The position numbers and the translations under genes are program-made. Shown here one piece after another: positions 1 to 10,249 of a stretch of DNA of 54,739 bases (position 1 is the stretch's first letter; the number at the start of each line of letters is the position of its first letter). The DNA is from Rhizophlyctis rosea (taxonomy: Eukaryota > Chytridiomycota > Chytridiomycetes > Rhizophlyctidales > Rhizophlyctidaceae): assembly GCA_027596075.1 (NCBI GenBank), contig JADGJC010000281.1, positions 1 to 54,739 of the forward strand, in the 5' to 3' direction. Below the pieces are notes generated by a model, which was given only the letters and a program-made list of their open reading frames with translations, had not been told where the DNA came from and ran no database searches.

Positions 1-649
1 ACTAAGCTAATACATTAGTCACATGTTTATCTATCTAACCAATCACGTGACACGTCCGAACTACCAGACGCGTCCTAGGTACGCATCCCTGCACATACTC
101 TTCAGGAGGTTCCTTGCCGATGCCGTATCTATTACTACTGTGCAGGAGCATTTTGTCTTGCGCAATGGCGCAGAGATGGGTGAAAAACGTGGGAAGAGAC
201 CGTTCGCAATGCAATGCAATGTTTGTTTACTGATGTCACTGATCATTTAACCATGAAAGGAAAATTTCCGTGAGCCACGCAAGCCACAAACACGCAGGGG
301 TGCAGCTTTCCGTTGAAGGGGACTGTAGTGGAATTGGGAGGGCGGCTGGCCTGGGACATCAATTGTTCAGCGTACGTTCGAACCCTGCCCAGCACATTTT
401 TGGTTTGATACCCATTCATCACCGGGCGCCCATTAGACGTCCTAAATGGGAGCTCATCGGACAAAAACTTGAAACGCCCAACCTGTGTTAGGTTCGCCCC
501 CAAATCTGGTTTCCGCTGGGTGCCCGATTCTAGATATAGGCGTTTTGGGATGCTGATATTGTCACGCAACACAATACTCCTCTGATTCTACCTCAATAAA
601 GTTTTGTATACAACTTCGTCGTCACCCAAACTTATTGGAGCCCAATAGC

Positions 650-2010
650 ACTGGATAAAGCAAAGAGAAAGCACTATCGTTTCATTCAATGGGGCAGGGG
701 AAAGAACCCATCGGGCGAGCTAAATGATTGTAAGAATTGCTTTTTGCTCAAGATTGTGGTCACCTCCACAGTACGAATAATAAAAAAGACTTGACGGGAG
801 TGATGAAAAGAACGGGTGCATGATCATTACGGCATACGGTATGATCTGACCATCTTCTGCACTCACCATTGCCAACAATCCCTTCCAAATTTGCAGTTCA
901 GGAAGATATGCGCTCATTACACTATGTTTAAGAGGCGCAGGCTGCTTGAATGCAACACTAGAACTTCGAGACCGAGGGACCTGTGTTCGCACCATGTCAA
1001 TGTCAAGTATGTTATTGATGCATGTTATACTGTATGCTTTTCGCGCGACGGATAATCCTTTTTTGCAACGATACTCCGGTGCTTGTCACGTCCGGCAAGT
1101 ATGTCAAACATGAGAGTACCAGACGATGCATAACTCCGTCTCTCCCATTGGTTCATTTATCTTGGTCTGCAATGTAGGCTGTAGGCGTGCAGTCAGTGCA
1201 ATCCCCACTCTGGAACTTCCGTATTGTGCTATCACTAAAGTCGTCCTCAGATGTGGTTGCAAGTCTATTTTCCTTTTGTCCTCTTGACTCTGTGGGGCCT
1301 ATGAAGATATGGTGGGGTACGGCATGTGCGCAGTGATAAGAAGGAACTCCACGATGATTGGCTTCCGCTTATCGCGGGGCTGACGGCAGCTTTACAGCGC
1401 TACACCAGCAGTGGCTTACTTTTTGCGCCGATTGCGGATCATCTCAACTATCATTCTTTCCGAATAGGTCACAGTCCGCCCGAGCGTTCATCCAACGTCC
1501 ATGGGAGACCAAAACCTGCTTCCATATCTACAGCATCGGCGCTGTCTAACTGCTTGACTCGAGATCAACTCATAGCTTGAGATTTTTGTCCGATAAACAG
1601 CCACCAAAAAGTCATGACGGCCATCGGCACCATTGGAACGGGTGAAAGAAACTTTTCGCCGGCACTCAAGTCCTTTAGTCCACGTCCATTTGGACCTCGC
1701 TCTACAAAGTTCACGGCAAATATTCACGGTGAACGTCGAATGCAATAAATACCTCGGTAACGGCATTGATGTGTGCAACGCTTGAGATATACGTTCTTAC
1801 CCAGTGCTGATCGCAAACCAAGCGTCGAAGGGCGTTTCAGCCACCAGTTTGACGGACTGGTCGAGATAAGATGCAGTGTAAGATAATGTTGGTGATAGTC
1901 AAAAGAACGCTTCCAGGAATCGGTCAAATGATAGTGTGACATGGATCGATTGCTGCACTCGTAGATGACTCATTTTTTGTGGTTTGAACCCTTACGACAG
2001 GTACCTGTTA
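650..2010. repeat. Dispersed repeat R2, copy 1 (interrupted)
   Basis: Diverged copy of the sequence at 8165-8905. Shared blocks run in the same order: a stretch around 668-690, the region 742-900 (shared word 'ctgaccatctt'), 1000-1215 (shared 'atgagagtacca' and 'ggcgtgcagtcagtg') and 1860-2010 (shared 'agatgcagtgtaagat'). About 650 bp between 1216 and 1850 has no counterpart in copy 2, so either copy 1 carries an insertion or copy 2 a deletion. On the minus strand the 1860-1960 block can encode a hydrophobic stretch in copy 2. No intact ORF is shared, so this looks like a relic of a duplicated gene or transposon. The identity of the parent element is unknown. Confidence 0.6.
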
Positions 2011-3230
2011 GTTTCTAGACGAGTTGTTCACCTAACAAAGGCACGGTCAGTAAGAATTTCGAAACAGGCAACGAGATAAGCCGGCCAAAAAGAAACCGCG
2101 CTTTCGCCGCCCCTGCAGGGATTTTGACTCATCCCAATGCTCGGATGCAACGCCAAGACGTTTGCTGGATGGGAGTCATTCTTTTCCACATGAGGTTCTA
2201 TCATGCCAACTCCGCTACTTCTATCTCCTTGGGCTCAGAATAAACAAAAACGATAGGGGTATAAAGTCATTCCGCACACCGAATTTAGACGCCAGTTGAG
2301 TCGTTGTTTCCCGCATTCTTACCTGGCAGGCATTCATCCCTTCACTTACACGCAAGTGGATTCATAAGTCATCAGGGAATTGTCTCAGCTGAAGAACTGA
2401 TGACGTGCAGGCGATTATGCTTGGAAGTACTTGAGTTCACTACGGTCAAATTGCAAAAAAGAAGGCAAAGAACGCGGCAGAATGAAGGTTTGACGAGAAA
2501 TGAGCTCGACGATATGGGCGGGGAATTCGGGAAGTATAATCGACATGGGTTGAAAAAGTCGAGGTTAGGAAACTTGACCCGATGGAGGTCATTCGTGGAG
2601 GAAACTGAAAGCTACTGAATGTGAAACTTTGCAAGACGAAGCCCAGCGTGCATCACACTTTGCACAACCCGCAGTGACCCAGACCTCCACAAATTGCCCA
2701 ACAAGCGTCTATCGAATCTGTAACGTTTGGTGAACGGCTCTAGTAAGAATACCGCTGATGATCAAGGCACCGTCACGACACCGCAAACCAAGCATCTTGA
2801 AGAGAGTGGTATGCACTCCTTATGTCATTGCCGCAAAGAGAAGGAAACTTGAGGTCGCAAATGAGAGAGCAGCAGGATCGATGCACACGTCCATTTGCAG
2901 GCAGTAGTTGAAGCTCGGCCTTATATCGGTACTGGAGCAATGCCAGAAGCTACTGTCCAAAGCATGAAAGACTCGTGATGATAAGGGAAGACTGCGACAA
3001 GTCTCTGTCGTACCTCCGCGAATCACATCGTATGCGCTTCTGCCGGCCTTTGAACTGAAAAAGAACGTTCCGGTGTTATCGACCCCTTGCCCCCGTCATG
3101 TATTGAAGCCGAAGAAAATAAAGAAGTAAACAAATAAAGCGTCCGCCGCTTGGTCATCCCCCTGCGCCTTGCATCCTCCAAAGTTGATAGCGTTGATATA
3201 GAAGCTATCTACAGCGTGGCGCGCGAGAGC

Positions 3231-3307
3231 AGGGGGTTGGAAACTCTCTCCTAATGGCGGTAATGGCCGTAATGGCTTTAATGGCGGGAGAGAATTTCCA
3301 ACCCCCT
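3231..3307. mobile_element. 77-bp foldback element with 21-bp terminal inverted repeats
   Basis: The left arm 3231-3251 and right arm 3287-3307 are reverse complements at 20 of 21 positions. The 35-bp middle consists of about four units of 'taatggc' plus one to three bases. The element is flanked on both sides by the hexamer 'gagagc' (3225-3230 and 3308-3313), which would be the target-site duplication. This is the architecture of a very small MITE or foldback element. There is no coding capacity. An alternative is a fortuitous long palindrome, but near-perfect arms plus matching flanking hexamers make insertion more likely. Confidence 0.65.
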
Positions 3308-3313
3308 GAGAGC

Positions 3314-5679
3314 AATCAAGTGGTTTGGATATATGAATGGGGACACATATGGGGAAATGAATGGGATGACACTGATGACAGCTTGGGTGTACCCAAGTTT
3401 ACCTATCGCCCTGCCACCTTCCTTACGACCATTGTTGCAGAATGATATTGAGAGCCAGTTCACTCCGTTCAGCTCAGCAACCATATGCCCTCCAACAATT
3501 CTCCACCCCGTTTCTCAAGTCTCTCTCTAGCTTTGCTCTGCAAAAGCAGTCGCGTGATGAACACATCAAACCATGATTCTCCTCCCTAGGAGCCGTACGG
3601 AAACGTACTTTATCTGACATTGTTAAGCAACGCTTGGCTGTGGCCTCAAGATAAGATAGACATTCATATCCGGGGATGTGACAACTGAATCCGTACTGTC
3701 ATCTTTTCTCCTTGCCATTGCTGAAGCCCTCACCACCGCAGATGTTGGACGTTTCCAAATCGTTGTTAGTGCAGCAAGTTGAAGCCATGATGAAGACAAG
3801 ACGCGGAACCAGACTGGAGAAATACACCACAATACAATTGAGTTTGAGGATCGACTTGAAGATCCGCTGACAGACGGAACATGCATGGCTTCAATCTTGA
3901 ATAAGGTCGAACGGGCGCACGCTTCTACCATGCTATCATGGCTTGGAAAAAAAAATGACATCTGTGATTGGGACAGGCAGAGCAAGAGATGAATACTTCC
4001 CCTCACAATCGTCGTCCGCCACGACCAGCCATGCGCACTATTCTGAAAAGCAAAGAATAGCATTTCAGTGCCAATCATCATCTATGATGGCGGTATGTAC
4101 TTGCCCCCTCCATTATTGCAAGCTCAAAACCTGCATGCTCAACCCTGTCTGTTCACCCTTACCCGCCTCTTATCACCGCCCAGCCTCCCCACTCCTTCCT
4201 GATTCGACTCGACATTCTGCGATATCTCTTTTACGCATGCTAAACTGGGCGCAACCTTCATTTTGAGTCTTGCAGCCCCGCAACGTTGCATCTCTTCCAA
4301 TTTTTTCTTCCGCGCTGCAAGTCTGCCAGCGATGGACGACATTTTAGGTTTCACAGTCTCACCTCCGTTCTCATGATTGGCAAGTTTCAACAATCGGAAA
4401 GAACGGCGAATGGAAGATGGAACTATGAAATGGCCCTGGTACTGACCTTCCGAACATCCGAAACATCCAAACCGTATTCTGTGCTCAGGGCGAGTGGCGT
4501 TCAGGAGGTGTGCCAAAACTGACAAACTTGACATGCCCAATTTGCGGATGCTATTTTCACGTCGTTCCTTTTTCGCCGACTTTGCGCAGACAAACGCATG
4601 GCGACGTAGCAAAACAAATGTAAAATTGTTCCGACCGCGGCGCAAGACGACGACTCAGAATGCCAACCCATAAGCGTCCAGGAGATGAGATATTGTGCGG
4701 AGAAAGCGTAGAATGAAGGGGGTTAAGTATCTGACCCGAAAGCGGCCCAACACTACCTCCGTCACGCCTTACTCAGCACACAAGATGATAACGATACTCG
4801 AATTGAGCACAGGTCTTGCATTGTTATAAAGCTTGCCTTGAACGCGGAGAGAAAAAGATTCCAAGACGAAATGGTTAGAGGACATCGCACCGAATGTTAG
4901 CCTGCGAGCTCTCGATGACCCACTCATGCAACTGTGTATGGCGTTCAAGGAGTCGGAAGACATCGAACTGCCAGAACATTTTCCTGCCTCACCATATAGC
5001 CTGAGAGGGATCACAATATAACTCACACTCCCAACCGGCGACATCAAGAGTGAATCAACCCCCATGGATGTCCTCGCAACTGACCACAATCATCACGATC
5101 GCATTTTTGAGCTTTTTGTTTTTCTCTTTGATGAGGTTCAGGATAGTTCCAAGACGGGGCCTAAAAATATTGTAGGACCAACATACTGATGATGCTGGCA
5201 ATCGAAGCCATACTAAGAAACAATCGTTTCACACAGTTTTCTGACATGTCTTATGCAGGCGGGCACCAATCTTTTTTGCCATCTTCCCCTGCGGTCATGT
5301 GAGGAATAGCAGTCATGCATCACGGAAATCCCGGATGGTGAGGTGGGGTAGAGAGTCATTTTTGCCAAACATTAGGGGCACTTCCCAACCTTAACGAGTA
5401 TTCAATAACATTCAATGTACCATCCGAAGACCCACTACAACGAAGATTCATGTATACAGGACTATATAAACAAAACATTTATTTTATCGAAATCCCACCA
5501 GCATAAGCATAAACAAACAAAAAACCCCCAAATTGCCCAGGATCGAAAAATGCAAGCTATTAAAAAGAATTGACACCACAACGATCTAACACCCTTCATA
5601 GAAAATGCAAAATGCCGCCTACGCCGCTCGCTCCAACCACTCTACCCTCCCACCATCCCATCATTCGAACTACCCCATC
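3314..5679. other. Stretch without a supportable gene
   Basis: ORFs of 152 codons (3623-4081, minus) and 168 codons (4139-4645, minus) exist but overlap open frames on the other strand, show no recognisable domain and have no convincing splice partners. The 4139-4645 frame has a basic, Glu/Lys-rich internal part (about 4290-4345) that could be a coding remnant. The AT-rich sequence at 5461-5530 lies just downstream of the exon ending at 5680 and may be its 3' UTR. Confidence 0.4.
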
Positions 5680-5874
5680 CTAATCGCCGAGCATCATCAA
5701 CTCGAACACCCTCCGCAGACTCCTGAGCTCCTCCGTGTTTTCCGTCAAGCGTTCCTCGAACCCCTCCATGCCCAAGCTCATGCGACGGAGTTCACGCGTG
5801 ATGTCCGTCAATGACGAAATGCGTTCAGCAGAAGCGGCGACAGACGCAAGAACGTCTAAATCCGGGTATTGAGT
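5680..5874 (-). CDS. 3' terminal coding exon of an unknown gene (partial)
   Basis: On the minus strand a 'ctctag' acceptor (intron end 5875) opens a 64-codon exon that ends in TAG at 5682-5680. The protein segment is compositionally convincing: a Leu/Glu/Arg-rich helix with heptad-like spacing (for example ITRELRRMSLGMEGFEERL) ending in FELMMLGD. No stop occurs in the exon, but all three frames upstream carry stops within about 30 bp. If real, the preceding exon is therefore either a microexon (a possible 18-nt exon lies at about 5946-5963 between 'gctag' and 'gtattt') or the 5' part of the gene has been lost. I do not recognise the family; a short coiled-coil subunit of some complex is possible but unproven. 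R1 copy 1 lies immediately upstream and may have disrupted the gene. Confidence 0.45.
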   Translation of the reverse strand, partial: TQYPDLDVLASVAASAERISSLTDITRELRRMSLGMEGFEERLTENTEELRSLRRVFELMMLGD

Positions 5875-6009
5875 CTAGAGAAATCAATCAGTTCATTAGA
5901 CGTTTCTTTTCAAATCACAATGAGATCTAAGCCCAATGGAAAAATACCTGGGTTCGGAGGGCTCCCTAGCAATCTATGATCCGATCATCATAAGCCTCAT
6001 GCCACTTTG

Positions 6010-6765
6010 TCATTCTCTGTCATCCAGTCAAAGGTGGCGTGTGGCTGGTCAATGCTTGACGCCCTCCCCTCCCACTCGCTCTTGCTTACCCAACCCCAAT
6101 TATATATTTCCTGGCTTGTTTTCATTCTTCCCCTTTCCCACATCTTGCACATTCGGCAATCCACATTACCGGTCATCCACATGCACCCGACAGTCACATG
6201 CTCCTCTTCGTCCTCAACCTCACCATCACCATCCATCCATCCATCCACTCACACCGTCAATTATACCTCTACACTTCACCATCAACTTGGGAATTGCATT
6301 TTTATGTGAGTACCGAGAAAAAACGGTGGGCTAATGGTGCAGAGGCAATGTGGTTGGCAAGTGCAGTCGGTATTTTAGAGATGCTCTTTTTGAGTCATCA
6401 TATCCGCCCCCATTCGCTCTTCACGGGTCTGTGGGGTAGCTTGTTGAGGTTTGCTTCGCGCCATCAGCGTTTCTGGCGAGTTGTTTGCAACTCGCTGGCA
6501 GTAATTCGTCTGTGGAGTGGGCCGAATACTGCACTAGTCACTTGTCGTACGCTTGCTCCTCACCATTGGTTTCATCTCGATGATGCGAATTGTTTTTGTT
6601 TGCGTTTACGTCTTGTCCTTCTTCTTCTCCCAATATCAACCAGCTTTCCCTCAAGCGTCAAGACTTGGAATAGCTATGGACTTTTGGAACGAATTTTTTT
6701 GGACTCTTTTGTACGATAGACATTGTACACTTTGTAGATTAGTTGTATCTGTGCATGCGCAGACT
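6010..6765 (+). repeat. Dispersed repeat R1, copy 1
   Basis: About 750 bp homologous to 18865-19605 and 40900-41615. The hallmark is a C/T-rich 5' third, then a 'gtgagta' that looks like a splice donor (6305), then blocks conserved almost base for base: 'atgctctttttgagtcatca' (6380), 'gcttgctcctcaccattggt' (6552) and, shared with copy 2, the end 'gtacgatagacattgtacac' (6711). The 173-codon ORF through it (6198-6719) is not conserved as a frame in the other copies, so I treat the unit as non-coding or as a decayed transposable element. Contains a (CATC)n microsatellite at about 6227-6246. Confidence 0.75.
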
Positions 6766-7016
6766 CATTAGCTTCGTCCATAGGATTATCATCATCATAC
6801 ATTAATGGTCATGAACCTACAGTCCGCTCAGTGCCGCAAACACCATTACCACCCTGCTTCTCACCATTTTGCTTTGTTTCTGCACGAAGCAACCAAAAGA
6901 CTTTCTTCTGGATATGTTGACGGGAGAGCATATCCCCTCGCGATTCAGCCCAATATAGTCTCATGTGCAACTTATCCCCGGGAACGAAATATGTTTTCAA
7001 CTATTAAAAGAATCAA

Positions 7017-7095
7017 AAACCAGCTAGCGGGAGTTCGTACTGAGAACTGCTAGGCGCTTGCGCGCTTTGATCAGCGGTGGGAGAGATATGGCCAC
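7017..7095 (-). pseudogene. R3 relic, copy 1 (Ser/Pro/Gln-rich exon end)
   Basis: Short block shared with 9817-9895 and 17693-17775. Read on the minus strand, all three encode a related peptide (SPT-x-AQ ... P-x-S) and then reach a 'gtacg'/'gtaagc'-like junction. In this copy the junction reads 'agtacgaac', so the donor is weaker. No longer gene can be rebuilt around it. It is interpreted as a worn copy of the exon end better preserved in the other two places. Confidence 0.35.
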
Positions 7096-8164
7096 CTTGT
7101 TCTTTTTCGTTACTCAGACCAAGCCTGCTTCTGCCAATATTTCCCAGAGCCTCCACCTCCAACTACATGCGGAGCCCATGATGCTCTCCCTGTCAGATCC
7201 TTCTCCAAGTGGACGTCATCCCATTCATATAAAGGCGAGTCAGAGTCGCCCTTTCACGCACCGTCCGACAGAGTTGCCGATGGAATGCCTGCTAGCATTG
7301 ATGTGGCCGGTGCTGGAGATACGTCACGCCAGCAACTTCGCAAAGACCAGGAATAAGAAACACAAAACCGTGCTACCCATTTCCATCCCGGGTCTCGGGG
7401 TCCTACTATGGATACATAGCAGGGCACTCTGATGCTCACGTAGCCACAGACTCACAGTACAACTTGGACATGTTGCTATCCACATCCTTGTTCTGTGTTA
7501 GTGCATTAAATGACCACATATGGGCATCAAAAGTCATTGGATATCGTGCCCCCACAACATAACAAGCATGCTTTCATGCTAAAAAAATCCTTACACAGTA
7601 GACTGGACATGAGTGCATGCGTCCGCAGATGACGGCATCCTCGCGCCTTCTGTCTGGATGGAATCTTCCAGCAGAGTTCTATATCGCATGTAAGCATACA
7701 CTCCACTTGGGAGTCTCTTCAAAGTGTGAGCTGATTTAAACCACTTATTCCTCAATAGAACGGCGCGGAGTACCGGCCGTCTCTTGTCCAGTGGGAAGAT
7801 GTGAAATTCCATACATCCTTCCACCTCAAAGGTCTCGCACACCATACTTTTTCGGGGAAGAGCAATGGAAAGTAAACCAATCATGAACATTTCATCTTGA
7901 ATTCACCATCCCACAGCCGAGATTTGATATAGTCTTCATTTGTATACACCATAAAAGCCTCGTTAATGGCTTACCATCACACTCCATTACATGATCTTCC
8001 GCCGATGGTCAGTGCAATTCAGCAAATACTATTGGAACCCTGCGTGCGGCATTCTTATTGTTCCCACACTCAGGAAACCAAAAAATGTTTGCCTTGGTGT
8101 TGTGGACTCTACTCAATCCACAGAACGTCTTCACCGTTCATGGCATGCTCAGGTGGCACCGACG
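7096..8164. other. Stretch without a supportable gene
   Basis: The best frame is a 99-codon minus-strand ORF with an ATG at 7888-7890 running to 7591. It starts with a short hydrophobic segment and continues with mixed, protein-like composition (FEVEGCMEFHIFPLDKRR). No family is recognised, and no splice sites extend it convincingly. It could be a small gene or a relic. The other frames look random. Confidence 0.3.
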
Positions 8165-8905
8165 GAAACGAAGAAGAAGCAGTATCGTTAAAGTCAATGA
8201 TCCATGTATGAGAGACATCCCGCAGCCTGCAAATGCTTACCAAATCCGTTTCTGCTCAGATCGGGGTCGCTTCCACAGCACGGAAAAAAAAAAAAAACTT
8301 CAAACCAACACCAAAGGGCAGGTGCATACTGTGCGTAATCTGACCATCTTTTGCACTCACCATTGCTAGCGATATCTTGGAAATTTGTAGTTCAGATGTC
8401 CGCTGCACTTCGGTGAGACGCACGCGGCTGCTCATATCACACATCAGGATACCGTAATCCAGGAGATGTTGATATCATGTCAGTGGTGTTGGACGATTGG
8501 TGCATATTATACTGCATGCTTATCCGTGTCGGCAGGGTACTGCTGTTCGTTTTTGCAAAAATATTCCGGTTCTTGTTAGTGGCCCCAGGCAAATCAAAAA
8601 TGAGAGTACCAAAAGATGGAGTACTCTTTCACCCCGTTGATCCATTATCTTGGTTCGCCATGTTGGCTGCAGGCGTGCAGTCAGTGAATTCTACACTGTG
8701 ACCTTTTGGACTTTCTGGAATGTGCCAGTGGATGGCTGAGATGAGATGCAGTGTAAGATGAGGTTGATAATAGCGAAAAGGATGTTTCCGAAACACGTCA
8801 ATGACAGTTTGACATGTTTTGATGCGTCAACGATACGCAATCGAATCCTTTTTTTTTTTTTCTTGTGAGTCTTGAACCCTTGGAGCGAGTAGCATCTCCA
8901 AGAGC
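8165..8905. repeat. Dispersed repeat R2, copy 2
   Basis: Colinear with copy 1 (650-2010) but without its central 650 bp. The alignment starts near 'agaagcagtatcgtt' (8177) and continues through 'ctgaccatcttttgcactca' (8339), 'tgagagtacca' (8599), 'ggcgtgcagtcagtg' (8674) and 'gatgcagtgtaagatg' (8745), ending near the 'cttgaaccctt' at 8871. It abuts the STI1-like TPR relic at 8827-9051, so R2 may be the 3' part of a duplicated gene read on the minus strand. A(14) and T(14) homopolymers lie at about 8284 and 8850. Confidence 0.6.
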
Positions 8906-9051
8906 CCTGCTAGCTTCCTAGCACCGGCCTCATCGAACTTCCGCAATTTGTAAGCGTGGGTTCCCTGATCCTTCACCTTATGACTCTCAAGCTCTCGCAG
9001 TACCTTTTTGCCCCCCCGGAAACTCAACCTCGTTACCTGCGACCTTGGCAC
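8827..9051 (-). pseudogene. STI1/HOP-like TPR relic, copy 1
   Basis: The minus-strand frame contains KDQGTHAYKLRKFDEA, which fits the first helix of the TPR2A-type repeat of the Hsp90/Hsp70 co-chaperone STI1/HOP (family pattern K-x-x-G-N-x-A-Y-K-x-R-x-F-x-x-A). A charged segment precedes it. The rest of the TPR is not continuable, and the frame ends in a Lys/Glu run encoded by the poly-T tract. The neighbouring R2 and R3 blocks probably belong to the same duplicated gene. Function is presumed lost. The assignment rests on one motif, so another TPR protein is possible. Confidence 0.45.
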
Positions 9052-9124
9052 CCGGAATCAACCATGAATCCTTCCACAAACCAACGAGAAAGATACCAGA
9101 ATGAACAACATAGTTCGATTGGAG

Positions 9125-9405
9125 TATGGTATTGAGTCTCACCAATCACTCACTAATCACTCATGAATCCAACACGCATGAACCATCTCATTTGTTTTGC
9201 ATCCGCAGTCACCCCAGTTTTTTCCAAGCCCCAATCGTGATTACGAAAAATACGGAACAAACATGCTTTTCAATGCGGTCATGGTATTGAGTCCTTACCA
9301 CTCACTCAGCAGATTGAATGAAGCTTGCGGATAAACCATTTTCAGTTTCTTGACCCTTACATTCGGCGACTTTTCAAGGCACCAATCGTCATTATGAAAG
9401 TACGC
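9125..9405. repeat. Imperfect tandem duplication, about 150 bp unit
   Basis: Two diverged copies lie head to tail. Unit 1 starts at about 9127 ('ggtattgagtctcaccaatcact') and unit 2 at about 9288 ('ggtattgagtccttaccactc'). Both later contain an 'aagc/ggc-accaatcgt-att' word (9223 and 9380). There is no coding frame in common. It is a local duplication of unknown origin. Confidence 0.5.
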
Positions 9406-9539
9406 CTCGTGAGTACGAGAATAGAGCTCTGGAGCACCTTCTATGAACATCCGCTCTGCAAGCCTGAACTCGGAGAAGCTAGGGAATCGCTTTTTTTTTC
9501 TTTCGCACGATCGAAGGCCAGAACAATAGTTCGGTGAAG

Positions 9540-9895
9540 CGACCATATCTTTGGTTTCGAATCAGTCACGTCCGATTGCAATGGCAAGCCCTGTTGCTGT
9601 TGCTGCTGGACCTGCGGCAGGATGCTGCTCCAAGTAGCTTGTTCATGGTGTTGTGCATGTGGCCGTTGTTATTATTTTTGGTTGACCTTCAGTTGCTGAA
9701 ACTGGACGTGTGGTTTATTGAGCGGGTGTGGATCATGCGGCACTTTGTTGCTGCCTCCTCCTCTTCATGTGCAGGCTTTGCTTGATGAATTTTTTTTCAA
9801 CAAGGGACGGGTCATAACCAGCTCGCGCCAGTGCGTACCGAGAAGCGCTAGGCGCATGTGTGGTTTGAGCAGGTGTGGGAGAGGTTTGGCTTCCG
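9540..9895 (-). pseudogene. R3 relic, copy 2 with Gln-rich segment
   Basis: Read on the minus strand, 9895-9830 encodes SQTSPTPAQTTHAPSASR and ends at a donor-like 'ggtacgc'. After a gap, a Gln-rich stretch follows (about 9690-9560, including QVQQQQQQGLPLQ), interrupted by two stops. R3 copy 3 (17693-17775) has the same exon end with a good 'ggtaagc' donor, and its downstream 'gcaaagcc-gga-atga' block also aligns with 9775-9755 here. This is taken as a decayed multi-exon gene. It may be the upstream part of the gene whose TPR fragment lies at 8827-9051. Confidence 0.4.
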
Positions 9896-10249
9896 TTGGT
9901 CCTTCTTCAGAGACCACGTCCGTATCCTCGTCCTCCTCATTTCTCATGAGACTTATGAAAACATGATGATTGGTAACTTCGGGAGAGGATTAAACAAACT
10001 AAACAAGACGGCTTTACTCAGGCTGGTCTTGAATGACCCATCTCTCTCCTTTGGTGGAAAGTGTGCAACGGATCAAGTGGCTCATACCTTGTATGAGTAC
10101 TACTGAAATCTGCTAGGATCGCGCGCGCTTCAGGTTCTTTTTGTTTACACAGCCTTGAAAAATCCCCCCTTGGATGGTCCGAATGGTGGAGAGACGTGAT
10201 GATCCCGTTCATGTGGACCATTGGTGTAAATACGTCATGTCAGCTACCT

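Noticed and set aside
327..395. tRNA-like candidate with 'cgttcgaaccc' B-box and 'tagtggaattgg' A-box
   Set aside because: The T-stem and anticodon stem do not pair and no acceptor stem forms. The B-box match includes a palindromic 'ttcgaa' that can arise by chance.
4139..4645. 168-codon minus ORF
   Set aside because: No domain and an uneven composition; overlaps an equally open plus frame. Mentioned in the gap entry but not called a gene.
6198..6719. 173-codon ORF
   Set aside because: It lies in repeat R1; the frame is not preserved in the other two copies and includes a microsatellite-encoded stretch.
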